From contig CM046842.1 of the NCBI GenBank assembly GCA_025618425.1, positions 23,233,266 to 23,297,265 on the forward strand: 64,000 nt of DNA, in the 5' to 3' direction. Source of the DNA: Heliocidaris tuberculata (taxonomy: Eukaryota; Echinodermata; Echinoidea; Camarodonta; Echinometridae). This document shows positions 53,789 through 64,000 of the stretch, piece by piece. Both the position numbers and the translations under genes were made by a program. Numbering within the stretch: the stretch's first letter is position 1; each line of letters starts with the position of its first letter. Under the pieces are notes generated by a model. It had not been told where the DNA came from. It saw nothing but the letters and a program-made list of their open reading frames with translations, and made no database searches.

Positions 53789-55089
53789 TATCAAAGTGAA
53801 CCATATGTATGGAAAGGACATACAATGCAGGCCAATACATTCTACGACGATAATTAACCCCGCCCCCCTCCCCACGCTTGCAGAAACACAATATCATTTT
53901 CCCCCTCGTAAATAAGTTGAGCAACTCTATGTGAAGTGTCTTGACTTTCCCCTATATAACAAAGCTATATCTAATTTGTTTGAGATAAAAAAATAATAAA
54001 TAAATAATGTTCAAGATAAAAACAAAATGATCTGTGCGACTTTATTTGATAGTTCTTTCACAGAGCGCCTCAAAATAACCATCATGATTATACTTCTATT
54101 GTATTTATGATCGGTCACAAATCACAATGCGACCTCATGCAACTTCACAACTAAATTTGGGGGATTCAAAGTGAAGGCATAGGCCTAATTATGAAACAGA
54201 AGCAATTGTTACAGCAGACTTTTTTATTTTATTTTATTTATTTTTTTTTTTTTTGCTCGTTCTTGAATATGAGAAAGAATACAATTATCGTAACAACGGT
54301 AAAATGACTCCCACTCACAAAAAAAAAAAAAAAAAAACTCCAGAAATATACAACAAAAAAAAAAAATAAACAACACAAAAAACACAGCACAAAAAAACTA
54401 AACAGAACAAATTAAAAATTAATCAGTAGGTTTGATTTTTCCAGTGGGTTGGGTATTGGGTGCAGTATTATCATTTTTTTTATTTTTTTATTTTTTTATT
54501 TTTTATTTTTTTATTTTTTTATTTTTTTTGGGGGGGGGGGTAAAGGAGAATCTAGAAAACAAAATTGCGGGATGTATACACGAATATAGAGAGGGGCTGG
54601 GGGCATAACGGAAAGAAAGAGACAGAATAGCTAGCTGTTACTGATTATAATGATCAGTGCTATACCCCATCCCCTGTTAACTTACATTAGCATTAAATAT
54701 AAATGAATAGCACATGATTTAGAACATACTGTAATAACTAAATCATCTATGAAAAGAAGTTCGTTGAATTAAAAAAAAAACAAATAATGGGGACTAAGAT
54801 ATTTGCAATACCCTTCAAAAGAAATACACTGTACAGTGTTTTGCCCTTACTTGAACTATAAGCGCGCGTGTGTGTATGGGGGGGGGGGGGGGCTGACAGT
54901 AACGATCCCTCTGCCCCAATACCCTGCTTAGGTTCAATGCCGGATTCAGGTGAGGTGGAGGGCAGGCACATACAACCGGCCCTGCTTTCCCCATACATGG
55001 TAGGCTACGTGATTCGCCCCCCCCCCCCCCCTTGATACAAAGGTCGAGGTCGAAAATTCGTAACATAAATATTCGATCCCCTTCATTTG
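53789..55089. other. Spacer near right arm, no gene
   Basis: Poly-A tracts (54319-54366), (TTTTTA)n with poly-G (54478-54541), G run (54879-54892) and C run (55018-55031). AT-rich elsewhere; a 146-residue open frame on the minus strand is repeat-derived. Confidence 0.6.
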
Positions 55090-55461
55090 GTGTTTCTTTC
55101 TTCTTCCAATCTTTCTTTGTTATAATTTCTACTATGCTGATGGGGAGAAGTCTCGCATTGCCAGATCCAGGATTATGTGAGGGAGGGGGCCTGATATCCT
55201 GAAAATTTTCTGACAAGCAACACAAATAAAAAAAATAAAAAAAGGTCTTCCGCATTTTGGGGTGTCTTTTTTTGTCTTTTTACGCCAAAACTCTTTTTTT
55301 TTTTTTTTTTTTTTTGCGATGAAAGCCTCCCCCCCCCCGGATCCGCCCCTGGGAGATCGTAATCAATTTTGTAACTTGTGACCCATAGGCCGGGCATATA
55401 TTGGTCTTTCCAAAAACAAAAACAAAAACGAAATATCCTATCAACGTTTCTTGAATCCGAC

Positions 55462-56684
55462 CAGTGGCGTAAAGAGCAAAAATAAATTTAAAAAAATTGA
55501 GGGCTAGGCTAGGGCTGAGCCAGCAAGAACTGAAGTATTTTCTGAAGCGCAAGGAATGCAATACATACTCCCACAAATAAGAAAACTTTGCATTTTTGCT
55601 GTACCATAAAAATGTTGCACTCGCGTAGCGACCGTCTAGCCAGAAAATATTAAGTTTTATAATTCAAAAGTTTGCATTATGTACATACCACTTTTATGCA
55701 CATAATTAATGATCAAAGTCTGAGCTTAATAATCCAATCTTTTCTCTTTTTTTCTCCCTCTTTCTTATCGTTAATATTTTTTCTACCTTCAATTTCGAGG
55801 GACGATTCCTTTCCCTCTCTACATAGAATACCTGTTTATAGATTTTTCTTTAATTTCAAGTTTAAGTGTATTCAAGGAATGAGCAAATTAAGCTACTGAT
55901 TGAGAGGATTTTTTTTTTTTTTTTTTTTTTTTGAATAGTGAAAGTTTGCTTTCTAGAATACAGTCTTCAGAGACTGAGTAATGTGCTGTAGCCTTTACTC
56001 ATTATTAGCCATGGGCCGCGGAACCGGGGAGGGGGGGGGGGGGGCTGCAGCCTCCCCCCCCCCCCACTTTTTTGAGTAGACAAGTTAAAAGTAGCTCGGA
56101 AAAAGGCTCGAAAATTGTCATTAATGAGTGAAATCAGATCAGCCCCCCCCCCCACTTTCAAAAAAGCTCAGTGGCCCCTGTGTACCTCCCTCAGTTTTTA
56201 AAAAATAATTCAAAATTGTGTGTGAGCCTATTGTAAAGGGGCTGGAGTGGATTGGGTATAAGAGGAAAGTTCCCCTCCTATGATAAGAAATTTGTTTACA
56301 AAACAAGATGCATATTTAAATGGAAGGGCAACTTATACTAAAAAAAAATTCAGCCATTTATACATTCTATATAAACTAGACGTTTACCTGACAGTGTAGG
56401 CTATACTGAAATTAGAGTACTGTACTATACATCTTTCAGCTAAGGGGTACGGGGTGACCTTTGGTGACCTTTCTTTTTATCTGTCTTTCTTTCTCTCTTT
56501 TTTTATTTCTTCTTTCTTTCATTCTCTATATTCCCTTCCTTTTCTTTCTTTCCTTCTCCTTTTTTAAAAAGTTTGTCTGTTTGCTGTTGTTTTTTTTTTT
56601 ATTGGTTGGTCATGGAACTTTAGAGGCTGCATCCCCCTAAGCCCCCCCCCCCCCCCCCCTCACCAGTACGCCAGTGAAGCCGAC
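55462..56684. mobile_element. CAGTGGCGTA-ended element with extra internal sequence (right arm)
   Basis: Starts CAGTGGCGTAAAGAG and ends CAGTACGCCAGTG. The tips and adjoining parts match the left-arm copy (35845-36131), whereas about 55815-56590 does not and includes poly-T, GGGGG/CCCCC and TTTC runs. Confidence 0.55.
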
Positions 56685-56689
56685 ATACT

Positions 56690-57930
56690 AGCAGTTACAA
56701 TTAAGTTCACCGATATCCCACTGAAACGCGTGTAGGCCGAGCCTACTTATGACGATTTCGTGAAAATTAAGATGTCCTCGATCCACCCAAAGTCTGAAGA
56801 AAGAAACACCGCAGAAGTTGTGAAAACACAACGATAGTTTGTTATGGCATATATGTAGAGACAGAGATCACATATTAGAACGTTATAGGATATGCATATA
56901 GACGATAGCTCCCTCATGCGGCGAATATCGGATAGATGTGTGCGCGCGCGATCCAAAATTCAAAAGCAGCGGATCCTCGGAATTAACGGGCCGCGCCGGG
57001 ACGGAGCTGAGAGAGATATTAGTATCAGATGATATGATTTCTGAGGAGCTCAGCGATTAGTACGGTGCAGTAAAGAAGGTTACATAATAGGTGATCATCA
57101 ACGTTAAGGTAAATTACTTTGTCTAAATGAGTACAACGCTAACGTAATAATTTCTTCCGCTTCTAGACCTAAAGTAGCATTGTCGTGGTTTAGGAATCCA
57201 CCATTCACTCCGCACACAGAAGAGAAGCGCTTCATTGCGTCACACGACATTGGTGTCCTCTCTTTCCACTCATATAGAGAGCAAGCGTGTGCGTGTAATT
57301 GTAAACGAACGAGTGGCTTCCTCAACCACAACAACATAGGCCCCAAAATGAATTACATCATATTGACTGAGTGAAGTCATACCTCATAATAAGAGATCTA
57401 ATTTAGTCACAGACCCAAAACCTAGGGTCTACCCACACCGCACACGTATAGACCTGTTCACAAAGTTATTCAAATTAATGGATGAACTTTACTGGGGACC
57501 TATGCCTGGTTTAGTAACGAGGTATTCCATTAACCTGTAATTAATGAATGAACTACAATAGAGTCTACTTGGAATCCAGTTTGCATACATTACTTGTTGC
57601 TATGTCTGACAAGCCTCTGACAAGCTTTCAGGTTGTCAAGAGCAACCTTTGTTTTAAAAGTAAGTATAAAATTTGAATAAATTTGTGAACAGGTCTATTG
57701 TGTGTCTGGATGGGTTATGTAATATTTATCTGGACAAGATACGTATTTTGAACAAGTTAGCATGCTATTTTCCAAGAACCTTTTAAAGGGGGAAGTCCAA
57801 CCTCATTACAAGTTGGTTTTGAAAGGAGCAGAAGAATTAGATATGAGTGAAGGTTTGAGCAAAAATATGTTACGAAACTAAGAAAGCTATGATTTTTAAA
57901 GTTGCAATCAACATGATCAAACACAAATTG
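56690..57930. other. Right arm, unique part
   Basis: Collinear in reverse with 34200-35840, e.g. CTCCCTCATGCGGCGAATAT (56911) and GCGCGCGCGATCC. Open frames at 57104-57374 are not preserved in the left arm and are not called. Confidence 0.7.
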
Positions 57931-58064
57931 CAGTGGCGGATCCAGGAATTTGAAATAGGGGAGGGGGGCAGCAGCGTGGGAGCGGAGGATAGGGAAGGAA
58001 GTATCGAAAACAGAAAAATTTAAGGGGGACGCACCCTTGGCGCCCCTGCCTGGATCCGCCACTG
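57931..58064. mobile_element. 134-bp MITE with CAGTGGCGGATCCAGG termini and AATTG duplication
   Basis: CAGTGGCGGATCCAGGAATT and TGGATCCGCCACTG are inverted tips; AATTG flanks both sides (57926-57930, 58065-58069). The left arm has only a diverged left tip (CAGTGGCAGATCCATGAATT, reverse of 34162-34200). Confidence 0.8.
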
Positions 58065-58948
58065 AATTGGTGTGACGTACACGTAATGCATATATTTTAC
58101 CAAAATCTAACATCAAAGAGACAGCTTTACTTTTGTCATGTTCCTGACACCCCTCCCGCCATAGACCTTGAAAGTAACATCTATTTAAAAATAAAATGAA
58201 ATCTTTATTAACCCCTTCCATGCCACCACATTTTTGGGCAATTGTCAAAAATGAACTTTAAAAGTTAAATATAACTTTCAATGAGTTTTTTTTCTTGAGC
58301 AAACTGGGTTAAGATATATTGCATAGGAATAAATATTATATTTAAGGCACAGGTTCTGTATAAGGAAGAATTTTCAAGCTATTCTCAGCCTGAACGAAAT
58401 GTTCAACACTCAATTTTGGGGGCAGAATTTGCTGCCCACGGTATGGTAAGGGTTATGAACCAATATGAATAAAAACTGAATAATTAAACAGAAAAATTGT
58501 CAATTTGCACACGAAATTTGTGATTAGACTATGCATTTTACACTATGTTGCCATTTTAGAAATTGTTAGTGATTAATCACAATTTAATCACTCTAAATGT
58601 AGATGAGACCCTTACTACATTAAAAATGGGCTCACAGTTTTCATTGAATTTTTCTAATTCTCTTTTTGGTCATCATGTTCATGTATGATGGGGGGGGGGG
58701 GTGTCTGGACACAAAAATTAACCTGTCAATTTTGCCGTCAGACTTTACAAAAAATATGCGTCAAGTAGTCTAACAATAAATCAGTGAATATTTTGAATTA
58801 ATAAACCACTAGAGCCAATAGCCATTACGTCTATGATCATTTGGTCTAATAGCCATTTGGTCTAATAATTTTTGGTCCAGATTGGTCCTTTTACCATAAT
58901 GGTGATTATCAGTTAGTCCATTACTGGAAACGGTTATAGATCATTATT
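58065..58948. other. Right arm, unique part with single minisatellite unit
   Basis: AGTGATTAAATTGTG... to CTGTGAGCCCATTTTTAATG (reverse) flanks one partial unit, GATGAGACCCTTACTACATT (58602-58621), of the repeat expanded to about 22 copies in the left arm. Poly-G at 58690-58700. Confidence 0.75.
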
Positions 58949-59818
58949 AGCCTGTCCCGAAATAGTCACTCCATTTTACGCATAAGATTTGACCCCGTAA
59001 AGTTACTTAGACCATTAAGTCATTGACAAAAACGTTGTCAGCCTGGCCGTAGCTGCCGGGTTTAGCCCCCAGAGACCCCAAAGTCGGGTTGGTTCCACCC
59101 CATCTCCCCCATGCACCAAACTTTGGTCAATGGATGTGTTTACATAATCCTGACAATAATTTTTGGCTACTTTTGAGAAAGCAATACATTTTTCCCAATT
59201 TAATAACTTATTAATTAAAAGACTTATTATCACCACATTCCACCTCAAGAAGATTATTATGCTCAAAATTATGTTATAAAAATTTAAAGTAAATTGAATG
59301 AAAATTACTTTTGAATTATCATAGTCGGAAGGTAAGAACATTGTTTTTCTTTACATACAGAGCATTTGGGGGGCAAGCGTTGTCAAAGGGCACTTTGGGG
59401 TCTTCATTTCAGGGGGTCTGATACTCCCTTCCCGATGGACAATTTTGTCAGTTTTTATATTTTTGGAATGTACATCCATAGCTCTTCCTTCTGACAAAAT
59501 TTGGTCTCTGGGCTTCAACGGGAAACATTTACCCCAATATTTAGGGGCCATCTGACACCCCATCCTGACTGAAATTTTTTGTCAGTTTTTTGTGTTTTGT
59601 AACGTCCAGTCATACTACTTCCTACTGACAGTTTGGTGCATGGGGGAGATGTGGTGGAATCGACCCGACTTTGGGGTCTCTTTTTGGGGCTCTGGGGGCT
59701 AAACCCGGCGGCTACGGTCAGGCTGACAACCTCTTTTGTCAAATGACTGAGATGGTCTAAGTAACTTTAGGGGGTCAAATCTTACGGGTGAAATGGGGTG
59801 ACTATTTCGGGACAGGCT
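58949..59818. mobile_element. Fold-back family F, complete copy, right-arm-specific insertion
   Basis: AGCCTGTCCCGAAATAGTCA (58949) is inverted at TGACTATTTCGGGACAGGCT (59799-59818). Inner pairs: GACCCCGTAAAGTTACTTAG with CTAAGTAACTTTAGGGGGTC; GTCAGCCTGGCCGTAGC with GCTACGGTCAGGCTGAC; CTCCCCCATGCACCAAACTT with GTTTGGTGCATGGGGGAG. The left arm carries the empty site (32465-32490). Non-coding, about 870 bp. Confidence 0.93.
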
Positions 59819-59989
59819 CCTGGCCTACATTTATACTCACCCATTTTTTTTTTTTCCTTTTCTTTCAGAGTGAATGAGATGATCGACCCAGACGGTGACA
59901 GGTTACATCGATAGAAGAGAATACTTTCACTCATCTGATTACAGCAACAGATATGACTGCTCCTCTATCGTTTAGGGTTTTCCATCGAA

Positions 59990-60303
59990 ACAGCGAAAAT
60001 TAATGCTCTTTTTAACATTTTTTCCCCCATGTAAATTGTACAGGGTCTTTAGTCGAAAGAGCCCCTTTTATGCTTTATGCCACTCTAAAAACTTTTGTAT
60101 CGAAATGCTATGCAGCTTTGATCTCAACAGCCAAAGTTAATGTTCTTTTAACATTGTTGAAAACAATTTTTTTCCACCTTGCAAATAATCATTTCGGATG
60201 TTCTATCTATAAAGCACAATCTTAATGTTGTTCAATAAAACTTTTAAAATAAAATTCATGTATTTTCAACTGTCTATAGAACAATGAACTATGCTCTTTT
60301 TAG

Positions 60304-60350
<47 letters not shown>

Positions 60351-63300
60351 CAAGAAAAACCAATATTTCTTCATATATCTAAAGAACAAAAAATAATGCT
60401 CTTTTAAATAATTTTTCATTCCACCTTGAAAATCTTGTGGGGTGTCCCATCTATTGAGAAAAATAAACATCTATTTTCATGTATGGTTTTATATTTAAAG
60501 AGCACTAAATTGGGCTCCTTTTAGAAAACTATTTTAAAAATCTAAATGTAGTAAGTAGGTTTTCTGTCTAGCATAATCAAATGCTCCTCAAGAAAAAAAA
60601 TCCAATGTTATTCATGTGTGGAATTCTATCGAAAGAGCAAAAAATCAGGCTCCTTTTATAAAGCTTTTCTTATGTAAATATGGATTTTCCAACATAACAA
60701 AAATAAAATGCTCTTCAAGTAATACTTTTCAATATAATTCTTGTATGGTCTTCTATCTAAAGAGCAATAACTTACGCTCCTTTTAGAAAACTTTTCATAT
60801 TTGAATATGAGTTTTCCGATATGGCAAAGTCAACTTCTCAAGTAAAACATTTCAATGTAATTCAAGTTTGGTCTTCTATCTAAAGAGCAATAAATTATGC
60901 TCCTATTAGAAAACTTCATATTCAAATATTATGGATTATCCAATCTGGCAAAGTCAAATGCTCCTCAAACAATTCAAGGAGCAAGAAATTATGCACATTT
61001 TGGAAAACTTTTCAGAGTTAAATATGAATTTTCCCATATGGCAAAGCCAACTTCTCAGGTAAAAGATTTCAATGTAATTGAAGTATGGTCTTCTATGTCT
61101 GTAAAGAACGGTAAATTACGCTCTTTTGATGAAAACATTTCAATACAAATCATGTATGGTCTTCTATCGAAAGAGCAAAAATTAACGCTCCTTTTAGAAA
61201 ACTTTTCATATTTAGATATGGATTTTCCGAACTGGCAAAGCCAACTTCTCAAGTAACAGATTTCAATATAATTGAAGTATGGTCTTCTATCTAAAGAGAA
61301 ATGAATTGTGCTCCTTTTAGAGAAATTTTCATATTTAAATATTATGGATTATCCAATCTGGCAAAGTCAAATGCTCCTCAAACAATTCAAGGAGCAAGAA
61401 ATTATGCACATTTTGGAAAACTTTTCAGAGTTAAATATGAATTTTCCCATATGGCAAAGCCAACTTTTCAGGTAAAAGATTTCAATGTAATTGAAGTATG
61501 GTCTTCTATCTAAAGGGCAATAAATTATGCTCTTTTTATAGAAACACTTCAGTACAATTCATGTATGGTCTTCTATCTAAAGAGCAATAAATTATGCTCC
61601 TTTTAACAAACTTTTCATATTTAAATACTGTGGATTTTCCCATACCGCAATGCCAACTTTTCAAGTAAAATATATTTCAATATAATTGAAGTATGGTCTT
61701 CTACGTAAAAAGCAATAAATAATGCTCTTTTTATAAAAACATTTCAATACAATTCGTGTATGGTCTTCTATCGAAAGAGCAAAATTTAACGCTCCTTTTA
61801 GAAAACTTTTCATATTTAAATATGGATTTTCCGATCTGGCAAAGCCAACTTCTCAAGTAAAAGATTTCAATATAATTGAAGTATGGTCTTCTATGTCTGT
61901 AGAGAACAAAAATTACGCTCTTTTGATAGATACATTTCAATACAAATCATGCAAGGTCTTCTATCGAAAGAGCAAAAATTAAGGCTCCATTTAACATGAT
62001 TTAACAAACTTTACATACATGTATTTAAATATTGTGGATTTTCCCATACGGCAATGCCAACTTCTCAAGTAAAAGATTTCAATATAATTGAAGTTTGGTC
62101 TTCTATCTAAAGTGCAATAAATTATGCTCTTTTTATAGATACATTTCAGTACAATCATGTATGGTCTTCTCTCTAAAGAGCAATAAATTATGCTCCTTTT
62201 AACAAACTTTTCATATTTAAATATACTGTGGATTTTCCCATACCGCAATGCCAACTTCTCAAGTAAAATATTTCAATATAATTGAAGTATGGTCTTCTAC
62301 GTAAAGAGCAATAAATAATGCTCTTTTTATAAAAATTATAAAAACATTTCAATACAATTCGTGTATGGTCTTCTATCGAAAGAGCAAAACTTAACGCTCC
62401 TTTTAGAAAACTTTTCATATGTAAATATGGATTTTCCGATCTGGCAAAGCCAACTTCTCAAGTAAAAGATTTCAATATAATTGAAGTATGGTCTTCTACG
62501 CAAAGAGCAATAAATAATGCTCTTTTTATAAAAATTATAAAAACATTTCAATACAATTCGTGTATGGTCTTCTATCGAAAGAGCAAAACTTAACGCTCCT
62601 TTTAGAAAACTTTTTCATATTTAGATATGGATTTACCGCTCTGGCAAAGCCAACTTCTCAAGTAGAAGATTTTGTCTTCTATGTCTGTAAAGAACAATAA
62701 ATTACGCTCTTTTGATAGGAACATTTCAATACAAATCATGTATGGTCTTCTATCGAAAGAGCAAAATTTAACGCTCCTTTTAGAAAACTTTTCATATTTA
62801 AATATGGATTTTCCGATCTGGCAAAGCCAACTTCTCAAGTAAAAGATTTCTATAAATATGGTCTTCTATGTCTGTAAAGAACAATAAATTATGCTCTTTT
62901 GATAGGAACATTTCAATACAAATTATGTATGGTCTTCTATCGAAAGAGCAAAAATTAACGCTCCTTTTAGAAAACTTTTCATATTTAGATATGGATTTTT
63001 CCAATATGGCAAAAGCGAATGCTCTTCAAATAATACTTTTCAAAATCATTCTTGTATGTTTTTCTATCTAAAGAGCAATAAATTATGCTCCTTTTAACAA
63101 ACTTTTCATATTTGAATATTATGGATTTTCCCATATGGCATTGCCAACTTCTCAAGTAAAAGATTCCAATATAATTGAAGTATGGTCTTCTATGTAAAGA
63201 GCTATAAATTATGCTCTTTTTATAAAAACATTTCAATACAATTCGTGTATGGTCTTTTATCGAAAGAGCAAAAATTAACGCTCCTTTTAGAAAACTTTTC

Positions 63301-64000
63301 ATATTTAGATATGGATTTTCCGAACTGGCCAAGCCAACTTCTCAAGTAAAAGATTTCAATATAATTGAAGTATGGTCTTCTACCTAAAGAGCAATAAATT
63401 ATGCTCCTTTTAACAAACTTTTCATATTTAAATATTATGGATTTTCCGATCTGGCAAAGTCAAATGCTCCTCAAGTAAAACATTTCAGTATATTTCATAT
63501 ATGGTCTTCTATCATGTCTATCGAAAGAGCAAAAAATTATTCCCCTTTTATAAATCTCTTCTTATTTAAATATGGATTTTCCAATATGACTAAATAAAAT
63601 GATCTTCAAGTAATACTTTTCAATACAATTCTTGTATGGTTTTCTGTCTAAAGAGCAATAAATTACGCTCCTTTTAGAAAAATTTTCATATATATATACA
63701 TGTATATACATTTTCCGATCTGGCAAAGCCAAATTCTCAAGAAAAAGATTTCAATATACATGAAATTCAAGTATGGTCTTCTATTTAAAGAGCAATAAAT
63801 TACGCTCTTTTTATTAAACATTTCATATATAAATATTAACTATACAGTGTATTCATAAAGGCCAAAAGGAAATGCTCCTCAGGTAAAACTTATCAATTCA
63901 AACCATGTATGGCCGTGTATCAAAAGAGCAGTAAATTAAGCTCCTTTCAGATTACCTTTCCCCCATCTAAATATGGTTTTCCCATCTGGCTAAAGCAAAT
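59990..64000. repeat. Right satellite array (reverse orientation)
   Basis: Monomer words are the reverse complement of the left array: AAAGAGCAATAAATTATGCT, CCTTTTAGAAAACTTTTCAT, ATTTAAATATGGATTTTCC, CTTCTCAAGTAAAAGATTTC, ATGGTCTTCTAT. Higher-order periods differ from the left: a block with AACAATTCAAGGAGCAAGAA recurs about 413 bp apart (60968 and 61381), and AAAAATTATAAAAACATTTC about 199 bp apart (62331, 62530). A poly-T run of about 40 lies at 60307-60346. Minus-strand open frames (up to about 119 residues) arise because the monomer length is near a multiple of 3. Confidence 0.92.

Larger units (their letters stand above)
55090..64000. repeat. Right arm of the giant inverted repeat (continues past window)
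   Basis: Reverse-complement counterpart of 27740-36405 with the checkpoints given there. Gains relative to the left arm: about 0.9 kb inside 55462-56684, and the fold-back at 58949-59818. It lacks element X and the expanded minisatellite. The outer satellite is still running at the last base, so the outer boundary is unseen. Confidence 0.92.

Noticed and set aside
57104..57374. 80- and 64-residue open frames in the right arm
   Set aside because: The matching left-arm sequence does not keep the frames, so there is no sign of coding selection.
60897..63332. Multiple overlapping open frames with FSYLDMDFPN or RRPYFNYIEIFY
   Set aside because: They are translations of the 126-bp satellite; both strands are equally open and there are no start or splice signals.

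Overview
The window is metazoan genomic DNA: spliced genes with GT-AG introns, AT-rich introns full of microsatellites, and dense non-coding repeats. The tryptophanyl-tRNA synthetase protein, the fold-back elements sharing an AAGTCC terminal motif, the abundant ACATGTACATGT words and the poly-C/poly-A composites suggest a marine deuterostome, most likely an echinoderm such as a sea urchin. That placement is inference, not proof.

Region 1 (1-7.6 kb): a tRNA-derived SINE, then the last five coding exons of cytoplasmic tryptophanyl-tRNA synthetase (WARS1 orthologue, + strand, stop at 6722-6724). The intron before the KMSAS exon holds tandem partial copies of that exon's 5' end with its splice acceptor. 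One copy is interrupted by a 5'-truncated non-LTR retrotransposon (2159-4440). A diverged copy of the final exon's 3' end lies at 7539-7616.

Region 2 (7.6-26 kb): a repeat-rich intergenic stretch with several fold-back elements, then a four-exon + strand gene (15154-25890) for a 378-residue type II membrane glycosyltransferase of the nucleotide-diphospho-sugar transferase type, with a DID metal-site motif. Its introns carry a large fold-back element, a Penelope-like GIY-YIG remnant, a hAT-like MITE with an 8-bp target duplication, and the 3' end of another LINE.

Region 3 (about 27.7-64 kb): a very large inverted repeat. The left arm (about 27.74-36.4 kb) is, read in reverse complement, collinear with the right arm (about 55.09-64 kb and beyond). 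Each arm has an outer satellite of roughly 126-bp monomers (about 4.5 kb on the left, at least 4 kb on the right) and an inner, mostly unique part of about 4 kb. The left satellite has a five-monomer higher-order repeat of about 560 bp; the right has different higher-order periods (about 413 and 199 bp). Arm-specific changes give a relative chronology: a 43-bp minisatellite expanded only on the left, an 870-bp fold-back inserted only on the right, and a 360-bp element only on the left. The spacer of about 18.7 kb carries a probable minus-strand gene of unknown function (candidate exons at 51.4, 51.1, 46.1 and 41.1 kb). Its last exon encodes a basic-tailed domain rich in W and G that resembles a chromo/Tudor-like barrel. 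The spacer also holds several fold-back elements, a six-copy GTCCCGTCTGTCACG motif array, a telomere-like tract and a 500-base assembly gap (42527-43026).

The strongest candidate for something new is the giant inverted repeat with its satellite arms around a gene-bearing spacer. It is either an old inverted segmental duplication or a very large transposable unit; the right outer end is outside the window, so this cannot be settled here.
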